Positions 29,233 through 37,639 of a stretch of DNA of 64,000 nucleotides are shown here, piece by piece. The position numbers and the translations under genes are program-made. Origin of the DNA: Oscillatoria sp. SIO1A7. Its GTDB lineage: Bacteria; Cyanobacteriota; Cyanobacteriia; Cyanobacteriales; Laspinemataceae. The notes below the pieces were generated by a model, which was given only the letters and a program-made list of their open reading frames with translations, was not told where the DNA came from and did not search any database. Position 1 is the first letter of the stretch, and every line of letters begins with the position of its first letter. The stretch is from positions 268,118 to 332,117 of the forward strand of contig JAAHFN010000001.1 in the NCBI GenBank assembly GCA_010672965.1. Reading direction: 5' to 3'.

Positions 29233-29842
29233 CCAAATCGCTTGGAGCAATATCGATGGTCGGTGGAGACGATAAATTGCGCGGGGAAGAGTTGGCCAAT
29301 GTGGAAGAAACTAAGGCATAGCCGAGAAAAGCGGGTAGCGTAATAGCAGCGATCGCCGCTATTCCCAAGAAAAGCTGACTTATTTCTAGGGAAGATCCGT
29401 AATGAGAGCGATAGGGATCGAAGGAGAGAGATTCTGGGTCGATGGTTCTGCGCAATTCGATTGGGCGCTTGAATCGCACTCGGCGATCGTCGAGTTTTTC
29501 TAGCAATCTCCAACCCGCCCGAGCTTCCTCTTCGCACAATTGCAGAAAGATTTCTGAGTCGCGAAAGATATCCGAGCTAGCTCTGACAATTTTATATTCC
29601 AACTCTTCTGGTAAGTTCCCTAGAGAGCGAGGCAAACCCTTTAGGGTCGTCTCCTTTAATTTAAGCGGTGGCACCTGCTTTCTGCTTCCATTGTTTTTGC
29701 CCTGATAATCCGTCAAAGTTTCCTCCTCCTCCCGTTCTTTTTCCCCGATCGCAATATCTCTCCAGCGCAGCCATCCACTTGCCATTACTGCCTCAATCCC
29801 GAGAGTACCGACAAAAAGGCTCCAAACAAACATTTCCAGCAT
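29228..29842 (-). CDS. Conserved-looking cyanobacterial membrane protein, unknown
   Basis: 204 residues. An N-terminal hydrophobic helix (VWSLFVGTLGIEAVMASGW) leads to a cytosolic middle domain with LEYKIVRASSDIFRD, CEEEARAGWRLLEKLDD and RVRFKRPIELRR, a pattern of alternating strand and helix seen in small DUF4177-like domains. DPYRSHYG follows, then a second helix (LFLGIAAIAAITLPAFLGYAL) and a short Ser-rich tail. No catalytic motif is seen. It precedes nothing codirectional within 500 bp and lies downstream of ribD on the same strand (110-bp gap), so cotranscription with ribD is possible. Confidence 0.65.
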   Translation of the reverse strand: MLEMFVWSLFVGTLGIEAVMASGWLRWRDIAIGEKEREEEETLTDYQGKNNGSRKQVPPLKLKETTLKGLPRSLGNLPEELEYKIVRASSDIFRDSEIFLQLCEEEARAGWRLLEKLDDRRVRFKRPIELRRTIDPESLSFDPYRSHYGSSLEISQLFLGIAAIAAITLPAFLGYALVSSTLANSSPRNLSSPPTIDIAPSDLE

Positions 29843-29951
29843 ATCCCAGCAGACATAAAATTATGAACTCTCAAGGATAAAAAGCGAGTAGTGCAGTTTT
29901 CACTTGCGAGCCAGAGCCAATCTTTTCTTTGTCTCGCTAGCACTGCACGGT

Positions 29952-31118
29952 TCACTTTAAATACCCTTCAAATGAGAAGTCCGAACCCACCATTTTCCAC
30001 TGCACTCTTTCCAGGGTTAGAGCATCGGTCATGTAAGGTAATCCCAAGTCTCCCACTGGGGAAGGGGCTGACTCTCCGCCGATAATTTTCGGAGCAATAA
30101 AAGCCAGAACTTTCTGCACTGCTCCCTCGGCGATCGCTCTTGCAGCTAAAATCCCCCCACATTCCCACAGCACCGAAGATAATTGGCGATCGTAGAGATA
30201 CTCCATTACCCGGGCAGGAGCGAGCGGACTGAGTTCCACTACCTCGACACCTTTTTTCAACAGCTTCTCTTGCAGATCGGGACTAGCTCCAGATTCAGTC
30301 AGCACCAGGGTTGGTGCTTCTGACGTATCCCAAAGCTGGACGGGGGATTCCAAACCCTGGAAATGGGGATTTAGCGAACCCAGAGGAGCCGATATTCCCG
30401 GCAAATTTAGAGTTCGACTCATTACCACCCGCAAGGGATTGTGCGAATCGGCGCTATGACTCGTCAAGCGGGGATTATCGTGGCGCACCGTGCCTCCGCC
30501 TACAATCACTGCATCGCAGGCAGCTCGCAATAAATGAACTTCATGGCGAGCTGGCTTGCCCGTGACCCAGTTGCTGTGGCCTGTCGAGGCAGCTATCTTG
30601 CCATCTAAAGTCATAGCATATTTCAAAATCCCAAAAGGCCGCCGATGCAAAATGCGATGGACGAATGCTTCATTTAGCAGGCGGCAGGCTTCCTCCTCCA
30701 CCCCCACCACTACTTCTACTCCGGCAGAACGCAACCGCTCGATGCCCCCTCCTGAGACCCTAGGGTCGGGATCTACCATTCCCACTACCACCTTTGCGAC
30801 CCCTGCGGCAATTAATGCTTCCGAACAAGGAGGAGTCCGCCCGTAGTGATTGCAAGGCTCCAGACTCACATAGACAGTCGCTCCCAAAGCTCGCTCTCCC
30901 GCTTCCCGCAGGGCAAATACTTCTGCATGGGGCTGGCCCGCTCCGGGATGAAAGCCTCGCCCGACAACCTCCCCGTCTTTGACTACAACTGCGCCAACAA
31001 GGGGATTGGGAGTCGTTCTTCCTAGAGCGCGTCTCGCCAGCTCCAGGCATTCTCGCATCATCGCGCGATCGAACTCGCTGGCCTCGGTTTTGCTTTTCTG
31101 CGAATGTCCGTCATCCAT
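29952..31118 (-). CDS. ribD: Bifunctional riboflavin deaminase/reductase
   Basis: A 388-residue protein from ATG 31118. The N-terminal cytidine-deaminase-like domain has the zinc motif HAE (QPHAEVFAL) and PCNHYGRTPPC; the C-terminal RibD_C reductase begins at about residue 150 (FGILKYAMTLDGKIAAS). It carries out deamination and then side-chain reduction of the pyrimidine intermediate in riboflavin synthesis. A frame to TTG 31154 exists, but GGGAGG at 31123-31128, 4 nt before the ATG, favours the shorter form. No other rib gene is next to it. Confidence 0.95.
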   Translation of the reverse strand: MDDGHSQKSKTEASEFDRAMMRECLELARRALGRTTPNPLVGAVVVKDGEVVGRGFHPGAGQPHAEVFALREAGERALGATVYVSLEPCNHYGRTPPCSEALIAAGVAKVVVGMVDPDPRVSGGGIERLRSAGVEVVVGVEEEACRLLNEAFVHRILHRRPFGILKYAMTLDGKIAASTGHSNWVTGKPARHEVHLLRAACDAVIVGGGTVRHDNPRLTSHSADSHNPLRVVMSRTLNLPGISAPLGSLNPHFQGLESPVQLWDTSEAPTLVLTESGASPDLQEKLLKKGVEVVELSPLAPARVMEYLYDRQLSSVLWECGGILAARAIAEGAVQKVLAFIAPKIIGGESAPSPVGDLGLPYMTDALTLERVQWKMVGSDFSFEGYLK

Positions 31119-31122
31119 AGTT

Positions 31123-31128
31123 CCTCCC
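31123..31128 (-). promoter_or_regulatory. Ribosome-binding site deciding the ribD start
   Basis: GGGAGG on the minus strand, four bases before the ATG at 31118. It lies inside the longer alternative frame that begins at TTG 31154, which has no such site. Confidence 0.6.
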
Positions 31129-31216
31129 AATCCTATCCGGCGTCCTGAGGACAATTTGCCATGATTCTATCCTTATTGGGGGTTTGGGGTGTGGGGTGTA
31201 GGGGGGCCGGGAGACA

Positions 31217-31468
31217 AGTCAAAAGTCAAAAGTCAAAAGTCAAAAGTCAAAAGTCAAAAGTCAAAAGTCAAAAGTCAAAATTCAAAAGTCAAAAGTCAAA
31301 AGTCAAAAGTCAAAAGTCAAAAGTCAAAAGTCAAAGGTCAAAAGTCAAAAGTCAAAAGTCAAAAGTCAAAGGTCAAAAGTCAAAGGTCAAAAGTCAAAAG
31401 TCAAAAGTCAAAGGTCAAAAGTCAAAAGTCAAAGGTCAAAAGTCAAAGGTCAAAAGTCAAAAGTCAAA
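31217..31468. repeat. AGTCAAAA octamer array, about 31 units
   Basis: A head-to-tail array of AGTCAAAA with a few AGTCAAAGG variants, between the 5' end of ribD and the 3' end of the HEPN gene. It is preceded by GGGTGTGGGGTGTAGGGGGG. The frames through it are artefacts. The same octamer appears after eno. Confidence 0.95.
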
Positions 31469-31511
31469 ATTAAAAAGTCCTTCCAATTCCGCTCTTCCGC
31501 TCTTCCCCATA

Positions 31512-31925
31512 TCATTGGCTTATATCTCTCAAAGATGTCATAATAAGTTGAGCCAGGCTAAAAGCCTGATTTACTCGATTCTGTAGCCGAACTATCATAT
31601 CGTCGTAGTCGGCTGTGTTTCTAATCCGTCTCAATCTTGCTAAGTCTCTCCCTATATCTTGCATTTTCTTTGACTTAGAGGGATGGCGTGTAAACTCATC
31701 GGCTACATACCTATGCTCGTTAAAGTCAAAAGTCTTATTTCTGGAAAGTCGCGGATTTTTTTCGACATCTCGCAAGTAGTTGCGGGCGATACAAAATACG
31801 GAATAGTAAGCTCTACTAATTGCCGATCGCAGTTTTGCTTCTTGGCTGGCAGGGCTCTCCCCAGATATGGCCGCCAACTCTTGGGCTAGTTTGAAATACT
31901 CAGACCAATCGAATTTCATTCCCAT
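31512..31925 (-). CDS. HEPN-domain protein
   Basis: 137 residues, all helical. The helix SAISRAYYSVFCIARNYL is typical of HEPN proteins, and the late helix LARLRRIRNTADYDD has the Arg-x-x-ADY form seen in UPF0332/PF05168-like members instead of the R-x4-6-H ribonuclease motif. RNase activity is therefore uncertain. It is the last gene of a three-gene operon. ATG 31925 overlaps the upstream gene by 10 nt; a second ATG at 31919 forms an ATGA overlap with the upstream TGA and may be the true start. In other systems HEPN proteins are toxins or effectors paired with a sensor or antitoxin; the partner here would be the 239-residue protein. Confidence 0.8.
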   Translation of the reverse strand: MGMKFDWSEYFKLAQELAAISGESPASQEAKLRSAISRAYYSVFCIARNYLRDVEKNPRLSRNKTFDFNEHRYVADEFTRHPSKSKKMQDIGRDLARLRRIRNTADYDDMIVRLQNRVNQAFSLAQLIMTSLRDISQ

Positions 31926-32635
31926 CCTAGATCTATGTTCAATTTATTGCCGATCGCATAGCCAGCATCCAGCCACCAATTATAGTCAAGAGTTTTTAGC
32001 TTTTCAAAGGCTTCATCGGAATCGAGCTGGGAGTAAATCATAATCCAGAGCGATCGCCAGCCCGGAATCTCTGGATCTCTTTCGACCTCTAGAGCCAATT
32101 TAGCTTCTGCAAACAGCTCTCTAATTTTGTCATAAGCTTCGATGACCAAAGGCAACATTGCCTCATGGCCGAGCAAGAGCTGCTGCGTTTCCGCCGGTTC
32201 CTCGATCCAGTAGAGACTGTTTATTTTCTCAAAAGTGCTAGCATCCAGCGCCGGGGTATTCTGCTGGGCTTGCTGAAACCTTTTGTCGGCGGCTTTGATA
32301 ATTGCGATCGCCTGACTGATGATGCTCGCTTCGTTTTCGGCGGCGCTATTCTTCTCCAAGGTTCCGACCAACTTGCTGCGCTCTTGTCCCGAGTTCAGCT
32401 TTCTTAAGCGCAGGCGTTCGGCTCGATAGAGTTCTGCCAGCGGCGGATGCAGCTCGCCGAAATCTTCCACGAAATCTTCCAGGTCGGATATGGCAGCGAT
32501 CGGGTCTGTCTCTAATTTGGACTCCAATTGGGAACTAATTTGCCTCAGCCCAGGGGCTAGCTCCGGCGGCAGAGAGTCGAGCTGCCCCAGAGCATTTAAA
32601 AAAGCACGCAATCTAAGAGTTTCGCTGATTTTCAT
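31916..32635 (-). CDS. Unknown helical protein between CHAT and HEPN genes
   Basis: 239 residues from ATG 32635, which overlaps the CHAT stop as ATGA; a TTG 36 nt upstream is less likely. It is predominantly helical with coiled-coil character in the first 110 residues (FLNALGQLDSLPPELAPGLR, LAELYRAERLRLRKLNSGQE) and ends with an aromatic segment (LDYNWWLDAGYAIGNKL). I do not recognise the family. Tight coupling on both sides implies equimolar synthesis with the protease and HEPN proteins and suggests an adaptor, antitoxin or protease substrate. That role is inference. Confidence 0.7.
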   Translation of the reverse strand: MKISETLRLRAFLNALGQLDSLPPELAPGLRQISSQLESKLETDPIAAISDLEDFVEDFGELHPPLAELYRAERLRLRKLNSGQERSKLVGTLEKNSAAENEASIISQAIAIIKAADKRFQQAQQNTPALDASTFEKINSLYWIEEPAETQQLLLGHEAMLPLVIEAYDKIRELFAEAKLALEVERDPEIPGWRSLWIMIYSQLDSDEAFEKLKTLDYNWWLDAGYAIGNKLNIDLGWE

Positions 32636-35600
32636 CTTGGTGGCAGAGCGGCAATAGTAAAACCCGCCCAATAATAAGGATGATTATAAGGACAATAGTT
32701 CTCCTCCATCTTAGCGGCATCTTCCGCAATCTCCGCTTCGTCTTCCAAATCTCTTACTGCATTCTTCCGCTCCCTAGTCCAGGGCAAATCCGAGTCGCGG
32801 ATCTCCGCCGCCCGAAGCCGATACCACTGAGCCAGGTCGCCGTAGGTGAGATTCTGTAGCCAGCCCTGGGCTTTTTTAAGGGCCAGTGCGGGCGGGACTT
32901 CTTTGCGAACTAAGCGATAAAACTCCATCATTATTAAAGCGCTAGAAACCGACTCGGCCATCCAGAGAGAACTGACGACATTGGCGACGCCGACCCCCAT
33001 CAAAGCGCTGGCCAATCCTACATATTCAGTAGTAATAGTTTGGTTCCCGGTAATGGCGATTTCGCAAGCAGAAACACTGGCAATTTCGCAGCCGGTCAGG
33101 TCTAGCTCGCAAATATCCTCTACCGTCAATAGCTCTTTTCCTTGCAAAGCCAAAGCCGATAGTTTGGGGTTCTGGAATTCGTAGATGCCGTGCCCGGTAA
33201 AATGGAAATAGCGATGCCGCTCTTTCAGGGCAGTTTTGAGTTGCTCTTTGCTGGCTTGCTCTCCAGGAATGCAAGTCGGGTTGGCGAACATTTGGGCAAT
33301 TACTGCAGATTCTAGTTCTGCGTGTAGCAGTTCTGGCAAGCCGTGGTGGTGCGGATTTTCGACTACCAATCCGCTGCCACCATCCGCTACCAATCCGCTG
33401 CCACCCAATCCGCTGCCCAACAAATTCAATCCTACTTGGGCGCTGGGCAGGCGCACTAGAAGGAAGTCGGGAAATAAAAGTTCTAGGGGAAAGCGGTGCA
33501 AGTCTCGGTGGGGAATTAAGATTAGCTCGCCGATGCCCTGCAGTTCTGCCAAAATCGCCTCAATATGGAGAATTTCGCCGAGGCGCTGGATTTTGCTTTC
33601 CAACTCTAGCCGCCAGGGATGGTTCCTTTTATCCTCCTGTTTCTCCTTCTGGCTGTTTGGCTCTCCTTCCTTGTCCTTGTCTTCGCGATAATCCGCATAT
33701 TGTTTGTCCCAATCCGCCATCCAGGTTTCCCATTGCCGCAGTTGGGCGTCCTCGATACCGATCGCTATCGGCTCCTCAGCGCCGTCCTTAATAATAAAAG
33801 TAGTAAGGGCTGCAGGGCTGAGGTGCCAATAGACGATAGCCCGATTGGGATCGAGCAGTTCTCGAACTTGGCCATAACTCGGAGTTAGGAAATCATCGCT
33901 CCAGCCGGATAGCAGCCAGGTAAGACAGGCATTTTTGCTTTCCTCTGCTACCTCTAAAGCCGCCACTAAGTCTCCATGCTTTATTAATCGGTCAACGCTA
34001 AACTGTGTAAAGCGCGCAAATTCTCGCCGTAGTTCTTTTTTGTTGCGATCGGAGCGGTTCGGCTCGGCCAGCAAGCGCTGTAGCAGATCCGATCCTTCCC
34101 GCAAGCACAAGCGACCTTTGGTAGGATCTCCCAAGTAGACATAGCAAAAGTAGAGGCGCTGTAACGTTTCCAGTCGTTGTCGAAAAAAGCGTTCGGGCGT
34201 AAAGGCTTCAATAGCCTTCTCATAAGCCTCGGCAGCTTTCTGCCAATAAGGGCGGGGGTTTAGCATAGCCAGGTTGTTATTTGCCCAATCGCGGTGCATG
34301 TCACCCATCGCTTGGTGCAATTCTCCGCAACCTTCGGGGTGGGTGTCTGGAGGACAGTGCTGTAACCCTTCTTCTAGGCAGGTAATAGCCTCATCGTAGC
34401 GATTTAAGAAGTAGCAGAGCAAAAGGCCGCGATTCCTCCAGGGCTTGTGATAGTCTGGTTTAAGTTCTATGGCCTTTAGATAATCCCGCATCGCCTCCTC
34501 ATATAGGTTTAGCCTTCGGAACGCTAAACCGCGATAGTTCCAGGTTTCGTGGTCGTCTGGTTTAAATTCCAGAGCTTTATCGTAAGATGCGATCGCTTCG
34601 GAGTAGCGGCCTAAGCTAAACAGAGCAGAGCCCCGGCTGTTCCAGGCAAGATGGTAATCTGGTTTAAATTCCAGAGCTTTATCGTAAGATGCGATCGCCT
34701 CAGAGTAGCGGCCTAATTCATTCAGAGCGTAGCCCTGGCTGTTCCAGGCAACATGGTAATCTGATTTAATTTCCAGAGCTTTGTCTAAAGATGCGATCGC
34801 TTCGGAGTAGCGGCCTAATTCATTCAGAGCATAGCCCCGGTTGTTCCAGGCAAGATGGTAATCTGGTTTAAATTCCAGAGCTTTATCGTAAGATGCGATC
34901 GCCTCAGAGTAGCGGCCTAATTCATTCAGAGCGTAGCCCTGGCTGTTCCAGGCAACATGGTAATCTGATTTAATTTCCAGAGCTTTGTCTAAAGATGCGA
35001 TCGCTTCGGAGTAGCGGCCTAATTCATTCAGAGCATAGCCCCGGTTGTTCCAGGCAAGATGGTCATCTGGTTTAATTTCCAGAGCTTTATCGTAAGATGC
35101 GATCGCTTCGGAGTAGCGTCCTAAATTCAACAGAGCATAGCCCCGGTTGTTCCAGGCAAGATGGTCATCTGGTTTAATTTCCAGAGCTTTATCGTAAGAT
35201 GCGATCGCCTCAGAGTAGCGGCCTAATTCATTCAGAGCATAGCCCCGGCTGTTCCAGGCAACATGGTAATCTGATTTAATTTCCAGAGCTTTGTCTAAAG
35301 ATGCGATCGCCTCAGAGTAGCGGCCTAATTCATTCAGAGCATAGCCCCGGTTGTTCCAGGCAACATGGTAATCTGATTTAATTTCCAGAGCTTTGTCTAA
35401 AGATGCGATCGCCTCAGAGTAGCGGCCTAATTCATTCAGCGCAATGCATCGATTGTACCAGGCAACATAATGTGGTTTAATTTCCAGAGCCTTGTCACAA
35501 GATGCGATCGCCTCAGAGTAGCGACCTAGATCGTACAGAGCAGCTCCTCGGTTGTTCCAGAGTACAGGCATACCGGGCTTAATTTCCAGAGCTTTGTCGA

Positions 35601-35850
35601 AAGATGCCAAAGCCTCTTGGTAGCGGCCTAATTTATTCAGAAAATTGCCTCGGTTGAACCATAACATCAGGTCGTCTGGCTTAACTTCTAAATCCTTGCC
35701 TTCTAGCTTATCGATCGCCTCTTTCCGTAAGTTCCATGCCAAATAATCTGGTCTAATGGCAAGGGCGCGATCGCAACTAGCTACGGCTCCCTCAAAATCT
35801 CCGTTCCAATATTGCTCTAGCCCCTGACTGTACAACTCGTCTGCGTTCAT
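32632..35850 (-). CDS. TPR-CHAT caspase-like protease
   Basis: A 1072-residue protein. Residues 1-520 are about fifteen 34-residue TPR units (A..YDKALEIKPDDHLAWNNRGY), many nearly identical in DNA. A linker with further TPR-like helices follows, then a C-terminal CHAT domain (about 760-1040) with catalytic His in YFHFTGHGIYE and Cys in IASVSACEIAITG, both present. CHAT proteins are caspase/separase-like proteases, and TPR-CHAT proteins act in bacterial conflict systems such as Craspase. Between the CHAT strands a Gly/Ser insertion (LGGSGLVADGGSGLV) is encoded by minisatellite DNA at 33361-33419. First gene of the operon with the unknown and HEPN genes. Confidence 0.9.
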   Translation of the reverse strand: MNADELYSQGLEQYWNGDFEGAVASCDRALAIRPDYLAWNLRKEAIDKLEGKDLEVKPDDLMLWFNRGNFLNKLGRYQEALASFDKALEIKPGMPVLWNNRGAALYDLGRYSEAIASCDKALEIKPHYVAWYNRCIALNELGRYSEAIASLDKALEIKSDYHVAWNNRGYALNELGRYSEAIASLDKALEIKSDYHVAWNSRGYALNELGRYSEAIASYDKALEIKPDDHLAWNNRGYALLNLGRYSEAIASYDKALEIKPDDHLAWNNRGYALNELGRYSEAIASLDKALEIKSDYHVAWNSQGYALNELGRYSEAIASYDKALEFKPDYHLAWNNRGYALNELGRYSEAIASLDKALEIKSDYHVAWNSQGYALNELGRYSEAIASYDKALEFKPDYHLAWNSRGSALFSLGRYSEAIASYDKALEFKPDDHETWNYRGLAFRRLNLYEEAMRDYLKAIELKPDYHKPWRNRGLLLCYFLNRYDEAITCLEEGLQHCPPDTHPEGCGELHQAMGDMHRDWANNNLAMLNPRPYWQKAAEAYEKAIEAFTPERFFRQRLETLQRLYFCYVYLGDPTKGRLCLREGSDLLQRLLAEPNRSDRNKKELRREFARFTQFSVDRLIKHGDLVAALEVAEESKNACLTWLLSGWSDDFLTPSYGQVRELLDPNRAIVYWHLSPAALTTFIIKDGAEEPIAIGIEDAQLRQWETWMADWDKQYADYREDKDKEGEPNSQKEKQEDKRNHPWRLELESKIQRLGEILHIEAILAELQGIGELILIPHRDLHRFPLELLFPDFLLVRLPSAQVGLNLLGSGLGGSGLVADGGSGLVVENPHHHGLPELLHAELESAVIAQMFANPTCIPGEQASKEQLKTALKERHRYFHFTGHGIYEFQNPKLSALALQGKELLTVEDICELDLTGCEIASVSACEIAITGNQTITTEYVGLASALMGVGVANVVSSLWMAESVSSALIMMEFYRLVRKEVPPALALKKAQGWLQNLTYGDLAQWYRLRAAEIRDSDLPWTRERKNAVRDLEDEAEIAEDAAKMEENYCPYNHPYYWAGFTIAALPPR
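33361..33419. repeat. Minisatellite insertion inside the CHAT gene
   Basis: 59 bp made of the same words as the 661-1570 array (GATGGTGGCAGCGGATTGGT in the sense direction), inserted in frame. It encodes a Gly/Ser/Val loop of about 18 residues just before the ENPHHHGLPELLHAE segment. Confidence 0.85.
34480..35600. repeat. Near-identical 102-bp TPR-coding repeats
   Basis: Successive 102-bp units differ by only a few bases. The pair-unit pattern alternates (SLDKALEIKSDYHVAWN.., SYDKALEFKPDYHLAWN..), with a two-unit block repeated almost exactly. This indicates recent duplication or gene conversion, and the copy number is likely variable. Confidence 0.85.
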
Positions 35851-36192
35851 TTTGCGTCAATTGACTGACAGTAACCAGGCATGAACCTAGCGTTGCCGCG
35901 TCCTCACCTGGGCTACGACAAGTCTAGCAAAAAAAAGGTTATCGCCTCGCTTCGGGTCGGATGCTGGCGATCGCGGCGGGCGGGACAGGCGGATCCAAAA
36001 GAATTTTGAATTTTGAATTCAGCCCAAGTCTGCGGGCCGGAGATGGGGTAACGGCGATCGCTCTTTGTAAGATTAGGCTATAGGACAGTGAAGGGGGTAC
36101 GGCAAGTGCAGAAGCAGGAAAAAAATTTTTGCATTTGATGTTGTTTTTCGAGCAAACGGTGCTAATATAGTTTTTAAGCCCCGAAGAGGGGC
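35851..36192. other. Upstream region of the CHAT operon
   Basis: About 340 bp with no gene. It contains GAATTTTGAATTTTGAATTC (36001-36020) and a hairpin GCCCC-gaaga-GGGGC (36178-36192). The operon promoter should be here; TATAGT-like sequence near 36166 is on the wrong strand and I cannot place the promoter. Confidence 0.5.
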
Positions 36193-36221
36193 AAAAAAAA
36201 GGACCACGCCTAACCGTGGCC
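36193..36221 (-). terminator. Intrinsic terminator of RNA copy B
   Basis: GGCCACG-gttagg-CGTGGTCC (one bulge) followed by TTTTTTTT on the minus strand. Confidence 0.8.
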
Positions 36222-36450
36222 TTTACACTAACTAGACCTAAGTAAACCTAGTAAGGAGGTTCTTATCAATCAAGAAAAAAAACTTCTCCCTTAAAGACCG
36301 AGCTGGCATCGGGTAAGCCTTGGACTTTGGGAAAGTTGCCCAAGGCATATTCCAATAGCTAGCTCGGATGGGAAGATGACCCACCCCAAGCCCCCCGCAG
36401 ATCGTGGAGCAGATTGCGGCAGCGGGTGGGTTTTCCCTTGGGAGAAATTA
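36193..36450 (-). ncRNA. Structured RNA gene, copy B, with own terminator
   Basis: On the minus strand, core 36449-36281 begins AATTTCTCCCAAGGGAA and closes with GGGAGAAGTT. It has the same hairpin order as copy A (14581-14739): CCCACCC/GGGTGGG arm, stem CCGAGCT/AGCTCGG where copy A has CCAGGC/GCCTGG, CTATTGGA, and the exposed GGCTTACCC. After AGAACCTCCTTAC comes a CCACG/CGTGG hairpin followed by eight U (36221-36193), so an independent transcript of about 255 nt is likely. No frame spans it. A HEARO/omega-RNA-like or other cyanobacterial RNA is possible; the family is not established. Confidence 0.65.
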
Positions 36451-36459
36451 GTTTTCTTT

Positions 36460-36938
36460 TTTAGCAGTGGCCAGAGGGAGAGAGGGGGAAGTGTGGGGAG
36501 CGTGGGAGGCCGCCTACGAGGCCGCCTACGAGGTGTGGGAAGGACTGCTGAAAGTTCTCCCCTCTGTCCCCCCTCTCCCCACACTCCCCCCTCTCCCCTG
36601 GTCCCCCGGTTTCCCCTAGGTTGTAGAAAGAATTGTAGCAGTAAGAAGGTTCCTGCCCGGTCGATAGAGCGCTGCTCTGCGATCGCGCTCTGTCGCGTTC
36701 TATCGCTATTAATTGGCGATCGCGCTGCTAACAATTACTGACTTTCAACCCTTTAATTTGAGTGGAAGCTTACCAATTTTTTTTCAGCGCTTAAGTAACG
36801 AGGTTTTGTAGATTGTATCGGGGCGCGATCCGCTCTTAGCACCCATCGCGCTCCGATACCAGTTCATTACCTTTGCCTGTGGGTCAGAAACCGGGTTTTT
36901 CCAAAAAACCGGGTTTCTAAAGCAGCAAAGAGCGTGGT
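36460..36938. other. Spacer with G/C-rich inverted runs
   Basis: GAGAGGGGGAAGTGTGGGG (36475-36500) and its partner CCCCACACTCCCCCCTCTCC (36575-36597) can pair around a 75-bp loop. A palindrome AGAAACCGGGTTTTT/AAAAAACCGGGTTTCT stands at 36886-36918, 20 bp past the next minus-strand gene, and may terminate it. Frames here are shadows. Confidence 0.7.
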
Positions 36939-37178
36939 CTAAGCTTTTCTGCCGATTCCGTTTTCCGCCGATTCCGGCTGGCGCTGAGAATCGAGCAATC
37001 TTTTTGCCCTTTCCAGTCGGCGAATATATAGAGGGCTACTCCGATTAATAGCATCCATTTGGGCTATAGCGTCATCTAGAACTAGGTTCAGGGCGTCGAG
37101 CTTTCGGCAAACTTCGCGGAAACATTCGGCGCTGCGCTCAAACATTTCGGGGTCGGGGATTCGCTTTGATTTTGTCAT
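36939..37178 (-). CDS. Small helical protein, unknown (paralogue of 37640 gene)
   Basis: 79 residues. The central helix CFREVCRKLDALNLVLDDAI is followed by a basic helix (YIRRLERAKRLLDS). The same pattern (RLRESSRQLDILGVALDELL, then RR/RLEKK) is in the gene at 37640, so the two are paralogues. ATGA overlap with the upstream 114-residue gene gives translational coupling. No known family is recognised. Confidence 0.6.
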   Translation of the reverse strand: MTKSKRIPDPEMFERSAECFREVCRKLDALNLVLDDAIAQMDAINRSSPLYIRRLERAKRLLDSQRQPESAENGIGRKA

Positions 37179-37519
37179 GGTAAGTTTAAGTTTCTTTTGG
37201 CTTCTTGGAGGCTAGCCTCTACAGCAGCAATTGTACCTTCACTGCTTTCGATTGTAGCAGCTAGCAAGTTCAAGGTAGCGGAATCAGCCATTGGCTGAGA
37301 CTCAGCTACCCTCAACATGAGAGTGTACAGGCGAGAGAGAGAAGAATTTAGCCGTTCTCTAGAGTTATCAACTTCGCCTAGAGCAGAGAGACTTATCTCT
37401 GTTTCCCCATACTCCTCTAAAATTACCCAGGCTACTGCTGTCACCTCATCGATCGTTTCCCACAGCCTGCGCTGCAAGCTGAAAGCCTTGTTTACTGTTT
37501 CCTCTGGTAGTTTTGCCAT
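37175..37519 (-). CDS. Small helical protein, unknown
   Basis: 114 residues, helical, acidic, no membrane segment (LQRRLWETIDEVTAVAWVIL; SRERLNSSLSRLYTLMLRVA). It is coupled to the 79-residue gene by ATGA. The pair has the size and overlap of toxin-antitoxin or regulator pairs, but no toxin motif is visible. Confidence 0.6.
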   Translation of the reverse strand: MAKLPEETVNKAFSLQRRLWETIDEVTAVAWVILEEYGETEISLSALGEVDNSRERLNSSLSRLYTLMLRVAESQPMADSATLNLLAATIESSEGTIAAVEASLQEAKRNLNLP

Positions 37520-37582
37520 GCAATGGTTAATGGCCTCTCCTGCGTTTATAACCTATTGTCTTATATTATATCACTGTGGGGC

Positions 37583-37616
37583 AGAAACCCGGGGGTTTCC
37601 AAAAACCCGGGTTTCT
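37583..37616. repeat. Palindrome between small genes
   Basis: AGAAACCCGGGGGTTT-cc-AAAAACCCGGGTTTCT, a member of the AAACCCGGTTTTT dispersed palindrome family. It lies downstream of the 66-residue gene and could act as its terminator. Confidence 0.7.
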
Positions 37617-37639
37617 AAATCGGCAATAAAATAGCGATC

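Noticed and set aside
31161-31586. KSQKSKVKSQ-type frames of 94-141 residues
   Set aside because: Pure translation of the AGTCAAAA array.
36255-36262. AAGGAGGT as a ribosome-binding site on the plus strand
   Set aside because: No start codon follows at a usable distance, and the same bases are better explained as the ACCTCCTT segment of RNA copy B on the minus strand.
36376-36741. 121-residue frame around 36.5 kb
   Set aside because: It runs through the structured RNA copy B on the opposite strand and G-rich repeats; composition is that of repeats.
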